Source: Betaproteobacteria bacterium
GTDB lineage: Bacteria > Pseudomonadota > Gammaproteobacteria > Burkholderiales > Burkholderiaceae_C
Length of the DNA stretch: 7,138 nucleotides
Direction of reading: 5' to 3'
Assembly (NCBI GenBank): GCA_025354965.1
Contig: JANXLW010000209.1
Coordinates: forward strand, 1 to 7,138
The translations under genes and the position numbers were made by a program. The first letter of the stretch is position 1; every line of letters starts with the position of its first letter. A model generated the notes under the pieces. The model was not told the origin of the DNA and did not search any database. It saw nothing but the letters and a program-made list of their open reading frames with translations. Positions 7,008 to 7,138 of the stretch are shown piece after piece.

Positions 7008-7138
7008 TTATATGGGTTGCGCCGGTTTAAAACCAAATACCCGGGCCAGCAACAAGGCGGGGAACTGGCCGATCGCCTGGTTGTAATTTGTGACGGTCCG
7101 GTTGAAGTCGGTGCGGGCCATTTCTACCTGAACTGCGA
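7008..7138 (-). CDS. lemA: LemA family protein, C-terminal fragment
   Basis: An open frame enters from the right edge and ends at TAA (7010-7008), giving about 42 C-terminal residues. The piece includes ARTDFNRTVTNYNQAIGQFP and then LLLARVFGFKPAQPI. The YNxAIxQFP...LFGFK-like ending is characteristic of LemA proteins, which are membrane-anchored helical proteins of poorly defined function. The N-terminal anchor and the start lie outside the window. The stop is 5 nt before rsmB, so lemA heads or shares the same minus-strand transcription unit. The cut is an edge effect, not a truncation. Confidence 0.85.
   Translation of the reverse strand, partial: AVQVEMARTDFNRTVTNYNQAIGQFPALLLARVFGFKPAQPI

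Overview
The window reads as the junction between a conserved chromosomal operon of a Burkholderiales betaproteobacterium (the Comamonadaceae/Rhodoferax type fits best; this is inferred from protein flavour, gene order and GC-rich codon use, not from a database search) and the end of a genomic island inserted at the 3' end of a tRNA-Phe gene.

Right part (about 2081-7138, all genes on the minus strand): the 3' end of a lemA-like gene, then rsmB (16S rRNA m5C967 methyltransferase), a secreted DUF4390-type protein, an NtrY-like membrane histidine kinase and a short NtrX-like response regulator. The genes are tightly packed: a 5-nt gap between lemA and rsmB, a 44-nt overlap of rsmB with the DUF4390 gene, a 4-nt GTGA overlap with the kinase gene, and a 38-nt gap before the regulator. 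This looks like one transcription unit that ends with the two-component pair. No terminator is evident between the regulator and the tRNA gene, and the tRNA has its own promoter.

Middle (1786-2071): a tRNA-Phe gene (GAA anticodon) with a good sigma-70 promoter and an encoded CCA. Its 3' side leads into a 171-bp non-coding segment that looks like an integrase attachment arm. That segment has an exact match to the IHF consensus inside a 9-bp dyad, a direct repeat of GGGACTAT, and repeated GGGTACAA boxes in both orientations. The last box abuts the integrase start codon. The tRNA acceptor stem carries a C5-A68 mismatch, which suggests a hybrid gene: its 5' part is from the host and its 3' part from the island.

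Left part (1-1785): a tyrosine integrase of the tRNA-targeting DUF4102/P4 class (minus strand) and a convergent AlpA-type small DNA-binding protein (plus strand), the usual regulator or directionality-factor partner of such integrases. The rest of the island lies beyond the left edge. I see no wholly new system. The points most worth following are the chimeric tRNA with its mismatch and the architecture of the attachment site.
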